Shown: positions 14,897-29,183 of the stretch, one piece after another | How positions within the stretch are numbered: position 1 is the first letter of the stretch | Layout of the letters: every line of letters begins with the position of its first letter | Assembly: GCA_054601695.1 (NCBI GenBank) | Contig: BAAHQB010000086.1 | Location: 620,001-684,000 of the forward strand | Length of the DNA: 64,000 nucleotides | Direction of reading: 5' to 3' | Source of the DNA: Amorphochlora amoebiformis | Taxonomy: Eukaryota; Cercozoa; Chlorarachniophyceae | The notes under the pieces: model-generated | Databases searched by the model: none | The model's input: only the letters and a program-made list of their open reading frames with translations | Told to the model about the DNA's origin: nothing | Position numbers and translations under genes: made by a program

Positions 14897-15068
14897 CATA
14901 TATATAAATATACACCTATTCGTAGCATTCACTAACCCGGCTAATTTCTCTGTTTCTAATACCTCCATCATTCCATTTTGTATTTATCAGGAACCACCAG
15001 TGTCTCCCAAAACAGGAATCAAACCTCAGAGCGTTAGATTTTCAACGGATAGTACACAGAGTCCTTAG
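12478..15068 (+). CDS. Gene C: N-myristoylated-type EF-hand calcium-binding protein, 250 aa
   Basis: Ten exons: 12478-12511, 12593-12651, 12716-12807, 12872-12932, 12990-13034, 13098-13162, 13234-13306, 13382-13582, 13639-13683 and 14991-15068 (TAG). They join in frame. The start MGGFQSS fits the N-myristoylation pattern (Gly2, Ser6). Four EF-hand loops follow: residues 64-75 ([12 protein letters not shown]), 100-111 ([12 protein letters not shown]), 149-160 ([12 protein letters not shown], with Lys in place of the bidentate Glu at position 12) and 181-192 ([12 protein letters not shown], canonical). The protein is probably a membrane-tethered Ca2+ sensor; its partner is unknown. The Ser/Pro/Thr-rich tail ([13 protein letters not shown]) comes from the last exon. 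Introns 1-7 are 57-81 bp and intron 8 is 56 bp, but intron 9 is 1307 bp of (TA)n. The first exon is the least certain. Confidence 0.85.
13684..14990 (+). other. Last intron of gene C, expanded by (TA)n
   Basis: The donor gttgtata and acceptor tatttatcag bound 1307 bp made almost wholly of TA-based repeats. Phase is preserved (0 to 0). All other introns of this gene are under 85 bp, so one intron has grown more than fifteen-fold. Confidence 0.75.
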
Positions 15069-15745
15069 ACTGCTACCGAATATGATATATATAGGGTGTC
15101 TGAAACTCGATTTATACTAGTTATATGGCCGCCGTGATCATGAGTCTGCATAAAATGTTTAGTTCTCTATGATCTGATGATTACCGGATCGCCATTAAAT
15201 TAATGTATAGTTTATTACTCAGAATTTACTCTAGCTCCGTACAGTATTTGCTGGACCAGTACTATCATGAATTAACCTACCGTGATGATAATTATAAATA
15301 ATCTAGATAATTAGTACTGTAATATGGCGGAGTATGTTCAGTATATATTATCTTCTAGATCCTCCGCATATGAAAAAGAGGCATGTTGTAGGTAACATAT
15401 TATCCAATGAGTACTCTATTTACAAAGTAATACATCCCGTCGGACTCATATATATAGAGATATATAGTATTAGAGTGAAAGACATGGCTGAAAACTGTGA
15501 TTGTTACTAGTGTTACAGGGACCGATCGACAACATTAACTTAATACGCGTACGTACTCAGAAATACTAGAAATAAGTAACTTATGATCCAGTTATAATAC
15601 TAGATATAACACTTCCGAGAAGGCCTGTAATTCCGAGTATGTTACGATAAACAAAACCCTAGTACGTTATAGATAAACATTTTTATACACATGCTTAAAA
15701 TTATAATCATGGAATATCTGTGACGTAGTCGACAGCACATGTGCA
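15069..15745. other. Convergent spacer between genes C and E, CTAG-rich
   Basis: This 677-bp stretch has no long (TA)n and no supported exon. CTAG occurs about eight times (atctagataatt, ttactagtgtt, atactagaaata). It is expected to hold the 3' UTRs of both genes. Confidence 0.55.
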
Positions 15746-16136
15746 CTATATTTGAAATATTGGCCTAATGTGCACCCGCGTGAGTCGTTCTGGAAAGAGG
15801 GCATCGAAAAGGTCTTAGATGCCTCGCATACCAGCCGCTTGTCCTCTACCCCTACGAATAAATGTGCATGACTGTAAAATTGTATGTAGGCATGGAAAGG
15901 TTTGTATAAAAGTTAATATTTAGTTATATATATGTAATACATACATATATATATATATACATAGTATATTATATATGTATGTATATATGTATATTAATAC
16001 ATACCTATACAGAGTTATGTATACAGGCATGGACATGGTATTTGTATATATGTATATACACACTAGTAACATATATATATATATATATGTATGTATAATA
16101 GGTATAAACATATATGTATATGTATGTATATACTTC

Positions 16137-16179
<43 letters not shown>

Positions 16180-16600
16180 TATTATATATACATATATATA
16201 TATATATTATAATATGTATATATGTGTATATATCTATATACAAATACATATAATATGAAAACTTCATAAACATATGTACATATATATGTCTTTATATTAT
16301 AAACATATATATATATGTATAATTAGTGTAAATTATCTTATATATATATTATATCCTAACCCTAACCCTAACCCTAACCCGTATATATGTATATATAATT
16401 CAACCGTTCTGGAGAGCCATTGGCAGGCCGATAAGAGTCGGCCCCAATATCGATCTCGAATCCATGCCCATCTGATAGAATATGTATATCTTACATTTAT
16501 TATGTTAGATATGTGCATATTATATATTAATATATTAACATACAGATGTATATGTATGTATGCATGTGTGTGAACTTGTATTATAAATATGTTATATATT

Positions 16601-16636
<36 letters not shown>

Positions 16637-16744
16637 TACATATGTATTTATATATATATATATAGATACATATGTATTATATATCTATTATATATACATA
16701 TAAATATAATACATATATACGTATATAGGTATACATATAAATAT

Positions 16745-16788
<44 letters not shown>

Positions 16789-16885
16789 TTATCATATTTT
16801 ATGTATATATGTATATATGTATATGTATACATATAAATATGTGTACATATATGCATATATATATATATCTATAGACAAATATATA

Positions 16886-16938
<53 letters not shown>

Positions 16939-17272
16939 ATATATTATTTATACACATCTCATCACCAAATGCAAAATAACGTAAGCATACATTCATATAC
17001 ATTATATATATATATATATATATGTATACATGTGCACACATTATTCATAGTATATATATATATATATTATAAATGTATATCGTATACAATACCTGAATAT
17101 ACATAGATATTAAAGAGACGCACACATACAGTATGCGCACATTTATTATATATATATATATATATATACACATACATATTTACATATGTGTTCATACATA
17201 TTATTACATATCAACAGATCAATCCATAGAAGCTCTGCGATTTATATATTACATATACATATGCACATACAA

Positions 17273-17313
<41 letters not shown>

Positions 17314-17580
17314 TTATATCTATAATATAAACTATTTATATCTATAATATACACTATTTATATCTATAATATACACGATTTATATCTATAATATACACCA
17401 TGATGACTTAATGGAGAATCCGGCAACAGAGGCTTTTGCAAGGCCTCAAGTGGCCGAGACGTTATATCTAACTTCCCATCGCCTGAGAGAACACACAAAC
17501 ATTTACGCAAATACGTATAAATATATACATACATAAATTCATATGTTAAAATCTATATATGTATGTGTATATATACACAA

Positions 17581-17669
<89 letters not shown>

Positions 17670-18662
17670 GGAAGTGAAAGACAAACAAGAGACAGGGGAG
17701 GGGGAGAGACTCAGAGACGACGGAGAGACTCAGAGACGACGGAGAGACTCAGAGACGACGGAGAGACTCAGAGACGACGGAGAGACTCAGAGACGACGGA
17801 GAGACTCAGAGACGACGGAGAGACTCAGAGACGACGGAGAGACTCAGAGACGACGGAGAGACTCAGAGACGACGGAGAGACTCAGAGACGACGGAGAGAC
17901 TCAGAGACGACGGAGAGACTCAGAGACGACGGAGAGACAAAGAGACGAAAAGACTTGATTGTTCTGATTACCCAGTATCCAGGCGATTAAGCCTATTGTC
18001 AAGGGAATGGTCGCCGCTATTAGGGGGAAGCCCTGAAAATGTATAGTCAAATGTGTGCAAATGTTACACATTATATCTATATATATATACATTATATATA
18101 TATATATATATATATATCCTAACGCTAAGCACCCTACCCTAACCCTAACCCGAACTCCTCGGACTAAGACATGCTGATAAATCTGATCCTAACTCTGACT
18201 GTTGATGTCGCCCGCGACAGTCAATGGCCCTAGCTAGGGCTAAGACATGCTGAATGAATCATTTTACAATGTCACCTTGCGTATTTACTTGAAAATTTTT
18301 TTTTTCCTAGATTTTATGCGGCTTGCCACTAGTCTAGTTGATCTAGACCTACCGTAATACCGACTTACACGTTACATATCACAATTTATAGGCTTCTCGC
18401 TAGCGTACGCCGTGACGGTATATTAGTAAGCGTAGCATAGCAATCCGAATGTTTCGATCTGTTTCTACCCAAGTGGCGGAGTCTACGGCCCTAGGCCTAA
18501 GAATTGTGAATAATGCGAACCTAACCCTGAGACACTAAGTGGCGGAGTGTATGAGCCTCGGGCTAAGGATTGTGAATAATCTGAATGCATTTATGGAGAT
18601 GTATGCTTGTATGGAAATGAGATACTGGAAGTCCAGTGTAATACAACCTCTGTACAAAGATT

Positions 18663-18693
<31 letters not shown>

Positions 18694-18812
18694 TATACAT
18701 ATGTATATGTATATACACACATATATAACCTAACCCTCACCTTGTTCTGAGGTATTGGTATCACGTGGTGAAAGAGAAAGATTAAAGTTCATGAAAGTAT
18801 AGACGTTATATA

Positions 18813-18850
<38 letters not shown>

Positions 18851-18920
18851 TAACCTAACCCTGACGTATTTGTATCACGTGGTGAAAGAGAAAAATTAAA
18901 GTTCATGAAAGTACAGACGT

Positions 18921-18958
<38 letters not shown>

Positions 18959-19410
18959 TATACATATATAACCTAACCCTGACCTTGTTCTGAGGTATTG
19001 GTATCACGTGGTGAAAGAGAAAGATTAATGTCCATGAAAGTACAGACGTTACACCGGATCCTACAGCTCTAGTGTATTATATATATATATATATGTATGT
19101 ACATATTATATATATATATATATATATATTTATGTATATACATATGCATATATGTATTGTTTGTATGTATGTGTGTTTTATATGTATGTCTATTTTTAAT
19201 ATATATCTATTTGTATTTATGTGCAAGTGAGTATAAATAAATAAATATATATATATTATAAATATATATATATATATATAAATATACACATATATATTAT
19301 GTATATATATATATATATATTCATGTGAACATGTTTAAAGAACACATTATTCCGGTTTATTCTATTGTTAAAATATATAAATATATACTTATCTTACATG
19401 CATATGTATT

Positions 19411-19444
<34 letters not shown>

Positions 19445-19624
19445 TATACGTATGTATTATATAATACACACATATATATATATTTATATATATATATATA
19501 TAAATATACGTGTATATATGTATATATACACCTATATATATATCAATAGGTATATATATATATATGTAATATATGCATACATGTATACACATCTATAGTT
19601 ACACGAATATGAACGTGAATATAC

Positions 19625-19682
<58 letters not shown>

Positions 19683-19723
19683 GTATACAAATATAAATAT
19701 ACAAATATATATATTTATATGTA

Positions 19724-19755
<32 letters not shown>

Positions 19756-19850
19756 CATATATATATATATATCCATATATGTATATGTGTATATATATGT
19801 ATATATATATATATATGTGTACATTATGTACGCATGTATACATATATGTG

Positions 19851-19918
<68 letters not shown>

Positions 19919-19945
19919 TGTTGTGTATGTGAAGTATAATATATG

Positions 19946-19976
<31 letters not shown>

Positions 19977-20274
19977 CATACACATTATAAAAGCAAAAAT
20001 GGCTTAAAAGGTTAAGTTAAGATCAAGATGTACAGATCCAAATGTTAATAATATTAGGTTAATGACTGCACAGACTCGTATTAGTGAGAATGATAGATTA
20101 TTGGGTCCAATTTCAGGGTTTACGATAGTGTTTTAGGTAAATTCAGCTAAGGTACAATATAGTCCGATGGTGTTTTAGGTAAATTCAAATAAGATTCAAT
20201 ATAATCCGGTTCGGTACATTGAGTTTTGGGGTTAGATATGTAAAGTTGGGAGGGTATGATGTTATATATATATT

Positions 20275-20329
<55 letters not shown>

Positions 20330-20727
20330 CATATATATATTATATATATGCATATATATATATATATACATATATCTTTTCTATGCGTTTATCTACATAT
20401 ATATAGATATATATATTATATATATATGTACTATGCACATGTATGTATATGCATATATCTATATTATATATTCACATACCGAGTGGGCGACGATAATAAT
20501 TCGGGTATGAGGATTAAAGGGAGAGGTCCTAGACCTATAATAAGTATACACAAATATACGTTTAGTGTCATTGTACATATACATATATATATATATATAT
20601 ATATAATATATATATTCATGCACAACGCATATATGTACATCGTTAATATAATAAATATCAATATATATATATATATATATATATATATCCATGCATAACG
20701 CACATATATATATATATATATGTTTGT

Positions 20728-20780
<53 letters not shown>

Positions 20781-20871
20781 AGTATTGATGGCTTGGATAG
20801 GCTTTTGCGTGGCCTTCGCTATCGGTAAGAGATTTTGTTTTTGAATGTGTCTGTATATATGTATGTTGATG

Positions 20872-20928
<57 letters not shown>

Positions 20929-21016
20929 TATAAAGATGGGCTGTTGGGTAGCGTTCGGTATCGGTTAGAGGTTTTGTATTGAATGTCTATGTATATATGT
21001 ATGTTAACGCATATAT

Positions 21017-21049
<33 letters not shown>

Positions 21050-21378
21050 GTATATAATATATATGTCAATATATATATATATATATACATTAATACTCAT
21101 TATATTAGCAATGTACATACAGAATCATTCAAAAACAAGATCCCTCACCGATAGCGAAGGCCACACAACAGCCCATCCAAGCCCAAGCCACAAGCACCAG
21201 ATAGTTGCCTCCCATGTATTTTAGTATAGTCCCAACGACCGCGAGTAAACCAAGGCAGGCCAAACTGTTCGGGTTTTGGTTGGGGTTAGGATTTTTTTTT
21301 GGGTTCGATGATATGTAGTTGTGGAAAATATGGATTGTGTATGTGTGTGTGTGTGTGTATATGTGTATGCATTATGTG

Positions 21379-21443
<65 letters not shown>

Positions 21444-21541
21444 GTGTATGCATCATCATATATGAATCTTTGTTTTCATGTATGTAAATATGTTAAATTA
21501 ATTTGCATATATATATATATGTGTACATATAATAACATATT

Positions 21542-21594
<53 letters not shown>

Positions 21595-21692
21595 TAGATG
21601 TATTAAAAATCCACTTACCCTATATATACATACATTTTACTATATATGTATATCCATGTATATATTTACACTACATATATATATATATATAT

Positions 21693-21768
<76 letters not shown>

Positions 21769-21847
21769 CTATATATTAAGAATCCACTTACTTTAGATTT
21801 TAGAGCACGTGTAAAAATGTATGGACTCACATATATATTATATATAT

Positions 21848-21927
<80 letters not shown>

Positions 21928-22150
21928 TATATACTAAGTCTCCACTTACGTTGTGTTCCAGAGCACGTAACGGTACGCCTTATGATCCAAGAGAAACGGA
22001 AGAGGGATAATCATAAACACTATATATATATATAAATATATAAATATGTATATATATATATATGTATATATATCTATATATCTAAAAAAAATATCCAAAA
22101 AAAATATCTGTATGTATATATTCATATATATATATGTGTATGTGTGTATT

Positions 22151-22183
<33 letters not shown>

Positions 22184-22386
22184 TACATATGATCCAAGAG
22201 AAACGTAAGATGGATAATCATAAACACTATATATATATATATCTATATATCTAAGCAAAATATCTGTATGTATATATTTATATATATATGTGTGTATATA
22301 TATTTGTATATATGTATATATATATATATACTACATATGATCCACAAGAAACGGAAGAGAGATAACCATAACCACTATATATATAT

Positions 22387-22419
<33 letters not shown>

Positions 22420-22519
22420 TATATATGTATATATACATATGTATATATATATATATATATGTATATATTACGTTCCACGAGAAACGGAAAGGGGATAATC
22501 ATATATCTTTATCTATACA

Positions 22520-22554
<35 letters not shown>

Positions 22555-22611
22555 CACATGTATGATGATCCTAACACAAACAGATATATGTGTATAGGTA
22601 TGCGAGTATTA

Positions 22612-22671
<60 letters not shown>

Positions 22672-22843
22672 TGTTTACATAAAACACATACTATAGAGAG
22701 AGTATTTACAGATAAACACATACATATCTACGGAAACATATATTCATACACGTGTAGATAGATAATCATATATACACATATATTATATTGCAACACACAT
22801 ATACATTTTTATATATTATATAATATACACATATATACATGCA

Positions 22844-22874
<31 letters not shown>

Positions 22875-23357
22875 ATATTAAAAATTACATATAAAAAATA
22901 TTATGATATATAGACATATCATATGCACATATCTACACACGTGTTATTTTGATATATACCAAGCCTATATAGACATATCATATGCACATATCTACACACG
23001 TGTTATTTTGATATATACCAAGCCTATATAGACATATCATATGCACATATCTACACACGTGTTATTTTGATATATACCAAGCCTATGTAGACATATCATA
23101 TGCACATATCTACACACGTGTTTTTTGATATATACCAAGCCTAACAACGAACTGGAGTAAGGTTGGGATAGCGTTAGATAACCTTGCACTAGGCAATAGA
23201 GCAGGAGGGCGCCGGAATCCCGGGTTTCGGGCGTGAATCCGGATATTTGAAAGGGAGAGGAGTCTCCAGAAATCTCAGGGGAGGCTCCCTATAAAAATAA
23301 TTTACGTATATATATATATATAATGTGTACGTAATATATATTATATATATATATTTA

Positions 23358-23407
<50 letters not shown>

Positions 23408-24152
23408 CATATTTTCAGAACGAAAACACAACATTGATACCGCGGCCATCAGCGCAGCAAACGTGAGATGCTGGTGAGTGGGAATTAGCATTAGGGTTAG
23501 GGTTGGTCTTTATATCCTATATCTAACTCAGGTCTGGCGAAGTTGGGATGGGGTGGGTTTAGGCTTGAAATTAGCGGGAGTTCGGCAAGGGTAAGGGTCA
23601 GTATTAGAGGGTAGACTATTAAGGGTCGGTATTAGAGGGTAGACTGTTAAGGGTCGGTATTAGAGGGTAGACTGTTAAGGGTCGGTATTAGAGGGTAGAC
23701 TTTTAAGGTTCGGTATTAAGGGTCGGTATTAGAGGGTAGACTGTTAAGGGTCGCTATTAGAGGGTAGATTGTTAAGGGTAGGGCTTAGAGGGTAGACTGT
23801 TAAGGGTCGATATTAGAGGGTAGATTGTTTGAGGGTAGGGCTTAGAGGGTAGACTGTTAAGGGTCGGTATTAGAGGGTAGACGGTTAAGGGTCAGTATTA
23901 GAGGGTAGACTGTTAAGGGTCGTGATTAGAGGCTAGACGGTTAAGGGTCAGTATTAGAGGGTAGACTGTTAAGGGTCGGTATTAGAGGGTAGACTATTGG
24001 AGGGTAGACTGTTAAGGGTCAGCATTAGAGGGTAGACTATTAGAGGGTAGATTGTTAAGGGTAGGGCTTAGAGGGTAGGAATACATGGAGAGATATGAGG
24101 GGGATTCCGGCGAGAATGGGGAAGGCATTTGCTTGGTTGGATAGGTCTGATG

Positions 24153-24183
<31 letters not shown>

Positions 24184-24220
24184 CTAATATTATACGTACA
24201 TGTGTTTGTACATATATGTT

Positions 24221-24256
<36 letters not shown>

Positions 24257-24508
24257 CGTGCCTTACATATATCCGTACGAACATACCTTGAGCGTTTATC
24301 ATGGGTCAACTATTAATACCGTATATATATATATGTATCACATACCTCTATACATACATATAATACATAATATATATACGCCTATGTAAATATATATATA
24401 TATATACATACAATAAATCCTACTGTATACAAAACTCGATAGCAAGACCCTAGCCTTTAATATAGTATATATATACACACACATACGTAAATGTATATAC
24501 ATGCGTGT

Positions 24509-24547
<39 letters not shown>

Positions 24548-24591
24548 ATTATATATATATATATATATATATAGAAACATATAAATAAATA

Positions 24592-24628
<37 letters not shown>

Positions 24629-24643
24629 ACATATGAATAAATA

Positions 24644-24686
<43 letters not shown>

Positions 24687-24875
24687 ATATCTACACATAG
24701 CAAATCAAAAGATAATACTTAAAAACACAAACTCACGAATTGTATAGCAAGATGGGTACCCCAGCCTTTAATATAATATACATACACAAATACGTAAATA
24801 TATATATATACGTATATATAAACATATATATATATATATATATATAAACATATACATATATATATATATATATTG

Positions 24876-24911
<36 letters not shown>

Positions 24912-25057
24912 ATATCTACACATAGTAAATCAAAAGACAATACACACTGAAAAACACAAACTCACGAGTTGTATAACAAGAAGGATACCCCAGCCTTTAA
25001 TATAATATATATACACACATACATAAATGTATATATACATATATATAAACATATATA

Positions 25058-25088
<31 letters not shown>

Positions 25089-26967
25089 CCATATCTACAC
25101 ATAGTAAATCAAAGCATAATACACACTGTGTGAAAACCACAAACTCACGAATTGCATAGCAAGAAGGATACCCCAGCCCTCTCGCCTTTTCCGTCTTGTA
25201 CAGACATTCTTAGTTATTCAAAATCAGGTTCAGAGTTGCAGCTAGATGAGGGTTCAGGGTAAGGGTGAGCTCTGGTCAGAGGTTTAAGCGGTTAAGCTGC
25301 AGTAGGACATAGACACACAGACCAAGGGAAAGAGAGAGGGGGGGAAGGGCGGGGGAGAGAAGATGGGGAGAGAGCGAAAGAGAGAGAGAGAGCAGATGGA
25401 GAGAGAGAGAGAGAGAGAGAGAAGGGCGAGGTCAGAGAGAGAGAGAGAGAGAGAGAGTACGACTCTGAGGAAGAGAGATAGATGTTGCTAGATAGATAGA
25501 TAGATAGAAACCCCAATCTCAACTGAACCCTAAATCCCTACTCCTAGCTAACCTTTAATCCCAAAACTAACCCCTTAATCCTAACGATCCCTTAATCCTA
25601 TGGAACCCTTAATCCTAACAAGCTTTAAAACCTAATCCTAACTTACGCCTAAAATGAACCTCTAATCCTAATAGACGTGAGGGTAGAGAGGGTGGATGAT
25701 AGGCAGTTAAACCTAATCCTAACTTACGCCTAAAATGAACCTCTAATCCTAATAGACGTGAGAGTAGAGAGAGACAGTCAGAGAGAACGATATACAGCTG
25801 ATGGCGAGTGGAATGAATGGAATAGCTAATAGATAAAAGAGAGAGGGGGGAGAGGATATAGAAGGGAGGAAGGGAGGGGGGAGAGAGAGGGAAAAAGAGA
25901 GCGAGAGAGAGAGAAAGAGAGAGAGTGTGGGGGCAGGGAGAGAGACAGAGAGATTGAAAGGGAAAGAAAGAGAGAAGGGTGAGAGAGAGAAGAGAGAAAG
26001 AAAGAGAGAAAGAGAGATAGAGAGAGAGAGAGAGAGAAAGAGAGAAAGAGAGAAGAGAAAGAGAGAGAGAAAGAGAGAAAGAGAGAAAGAGTTAGAGAAA
26101 GAGAGAAGAGAGGGAGAGAGAGAGAAAGAGAGAAGAGAGAAAGAGAGAGAGAAAGAGAGAAGAGAGAAAGAGAGAAGAGAGAAAGAGAGAAGAGAGAAAG
26201 AGAGAAGAGAGAAAGAGAGAAGAGAGAAAGAGAGAGAAAAAGAGAGAAGAGAGAAAGAAAGAGAGAAAGAGAGAAAGATAGAAGAGAAAGAGAGAAAGAG
26301 AGAAGAGAAAGAGAGAAGAGAAAGAGTTAGAGAAAGAGAGAAGAGAGAGAGAAGAGAGAAAGAGAGAAGAGAGAAAGAGAGAGAGAAAGAGAGAAGAGAG
26401 AAAGAGAGAGAGAGAGAGAACCCAGCGTGTCGTCTGATACCCTCTCGGGTCTGTCCTCCAGATATTCAAGCAGACCCCCGAGGCTTGTTATGGTGTTAGG
26501 GTTAGGGTTAGGGTTAGGGTTAGGGTCAGGTCAATGTTAGGGTTATTATTATAGGGTTAGAGCTGCGGTTTGTTCAGTATAGACTTTGGGGTTAGGGTTA
26601 GGGTTAGGGTTAGGGTTAGGGTTAGGGTTAGGGTTAGGATTAGGGTTAGGATTAGGGTCAGGTCAATGTTAGGGTTATTATTAGTGTTAGGGTTAGAGCT
26701 GCGGTTTGTTCAGTATAAACTTTGGGGTTAGGGTTAGGGTTAGGGTAATAGTTAGGGTTAGGGTTAAGAGTTAGGGTTACGTCTGCAGGTTTATTCTTTG
26801 AGTGGCGATTAACCAACGTGGGGACTCAGGGAGGAAGGCTAGGGTTAGGGTTAGGGTTAGGGTTAGGGTTAGGGTTAGGGTTAGGGTTAGAATTTCGGTT
26901 AGAGTTGGGTTTGACATTTTCAGTAGTTATATATTTATACATATGTATTACATATATATATATATAT

Positions 26968-27012
<45 letters not shown>

Positions 27013-27127
27013 GATTTGCACACATATGTACATATGTATTCTATATATTGATATTTATATGTGTATATGTATATATATATCATCTAAATATAAATGTACA
27101 TATATACATCAACACATGTATATAATA

Positions 27128-27176
<49 letters not shown>

Positions 27177-27550
27177 GCATAAATACACCTATATATATGT
27201 GTGTGTATAACAAATACACACATACATATATATATATACATATTATATATATATATATATATATATGTGTGTATAAAAATATATATATATATCTATGTTT
27301 ATATATATTTACTTATAGAAGAAATACCACAAGCCACCGCGCTAAATACCACACATTTATACATATATATATATATGTATATATGTATGTATATATACAT
27401 ATAGAAGTGATACCACAAGCCACTGCTCTAAATACAACATATATATATATATATATATACATATATAAATGTATATATGCATATAGAAGCAATACAATAA
27501 GCCACTGCGCTAATACAACATACACATATATATATATATTATATATATAT

Positions 27551-27611
<61 letters not shown>

Positions 27612-28213
27612 AATACCACAAGCCACCGCGCTAAATACGCCAACCGCTCCGCCTATCCATGCCTCAATTATCCAATATGACACCTTTATATATATATATA
27701 TATATAAATATATGCATAAATATACATATATTTACAAAGATATATACATATATATGTGTATACATTCACATATAAATATATATATATACACATATATGTT
27801 TTTTATATACATATATATATATATATATAATTATATATATGTATATATATATATATACATGTATACATATTATATAAAATATATATATATTTATATTTAT
27901 AAATCCATACACATGCATACATGCAAACAGAAATACATCAAACACATATTTGCACACAAATACATATCCCACAGCCTAACATTCAGTGTGTGTATATCTT
28001 TCGTACCCCATCTGGTTCAACCACAGGAGTAACGCCCTTTCGCCGGGGGGGGGGGGGGCTGGAGATTCGTCGGAGATTTGGAGGAGTTTTGGGAGATATT
28101 GAGAGGTGAGGTGAGCGAAGAGGATACCGAGAGCGAGAGAGAGCTGAGTTTGTAGGTATTTAAATATTCATGGTGGGCTTATTGGTGTGCGTGGATGGGT
28201 TTATGCGGATATA

Positions 28214-28252
<39 letters not shown>

Positions 28253-28429
28253 ACAGTATATTACGAAAGAAAATGTGAACATATATATATATATATATAT
28301 AAATGTACATAATCTTATACATTATATACATATAATTCATACTGAACATATATATAAAAGACTTTTTTTGTTTCCAAGATGTACAATATATGTGTATATA
28401 TAAATATATAATACATGCATACAAATATA

Positions 28430-28471
<42 letters not shown>

Positions 28472-28897
28472 TACAGACATATTCTGTACGTATATACGTG
28501 TATAATTGTGAAAAAAAGTGATATGTACCGCAAGTATTGTCAGGAGAGTGCCACGGTGGTCCGGACGCGCTATCTCGGCTATATATACTGGAGCCTATTG
28601 GTTTTATTGTTCATGTATGAGTGCTTATTGTTAGGGTAGAGTTTGATGCCTAATGTATGAATGTCAAATATATATATATATATATGTATATATATGTATG
28701 TGTGTAAATATATATACATATATATATATATTATATACATATATATGTGTGTGTTTGTGTATAGACATATATATATATATATATAGATTTCATAATATAT
28801 AGAGTTTTACTACATATATACAAATGATATATATGAATATATAATATAGATATATATATGTATATATAATATAGATATATGCATATGTATACAATAA

Positions 28898-28940
<43 letters not shown>

Positions 28941-28948
28941 TATATACA

Positions 28949-29038
<90 letters not shown>

Positions 29039-29143
29039 AACCACTGTGATGGCAAGGCCGGAACCTAGGCCGGTGACCAGCCTGTTGAAAATATATCGAC
29101 ATACATGAACATATATAATATATATATACTTTATATATACACA

Positions 29144-29183
<40 letters not shown>

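Larger units (their letters stand above)
15746..19068 (-). other. Gene E, TM11-TM12 and C-terminal tail
   Basis: Exons are 18984-19068 ([20 protein letters not shown]), 18626-18649 (RLYYTGLP), 17972-18032 ([20 protein letters not shown]), 17399-17482 ([20 protein letters not shown]), 16405-16471 ([20 protein letters not shown]), 15832-15851 and 15746-15789 ([13 protein letters not shown] then TAG). Phases agree throughout. The tail after TM12 is about 70 residues, charged and soluble. The intron between 17482 and 17972 carries a 19-bp minisatellite. Confidence 0.75.
20480..25208 (-). other. Gene E, exons for TM7-TM11
   Basis: Exons are 25149-25208, 24085-24146, 23405-23470, 23183-23288, 21950-22019, 21149-21264 and 20480-20534. 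Reading: [15 protein letters not shown](H), [36 protein letters not shown], a hydrophilic loop [73 protein letters not shown](G) and [17 protein letters not shown](R). All junction phases agree. [12 protein letters not shown] occupies the place of the family's D-R-x-G-R-R loop but lacks its double Arg. Confidence 0.8.

Noticed and set aside
17559-17990. Charged plus-strand frame with Arg/Asp/Glu/Thr repeat
   Set aside because: 19-bp minisatellite not divisible by three that stays open by chance; lies in an intron of the minus-strand gene E.
20000-20260. Plus-strand island with cag/gtaaat borders near 20130-20200
   Set aside because: Two degenerate copies of the same non-coding segment with stops in the relevant frames; no phase fits the gene E chain on minus or any gene on plus.
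22911-23140. CRISPR array (regular repeats)
   Set aside because: Units are contiguous without variable spacers, and the context is clearly eukaryotic.
26441-26483. Minus-strand island reading [14 protein letters not shown], which resembles a transporter loop
   Set aside because: Including it breaks phase on both sides, while joining exon 27617-27683 directly to 25149-25208 keeps frame. It remains a weak alternative.
28526-28639. Plus-strand 38-codon frame beginning [13 protein letters not shown]
   Set aside because: It is the antisense of the gene E exon carrying the P-x-Y-x-x-E-x-x-x-x-x-x-R-G motif.
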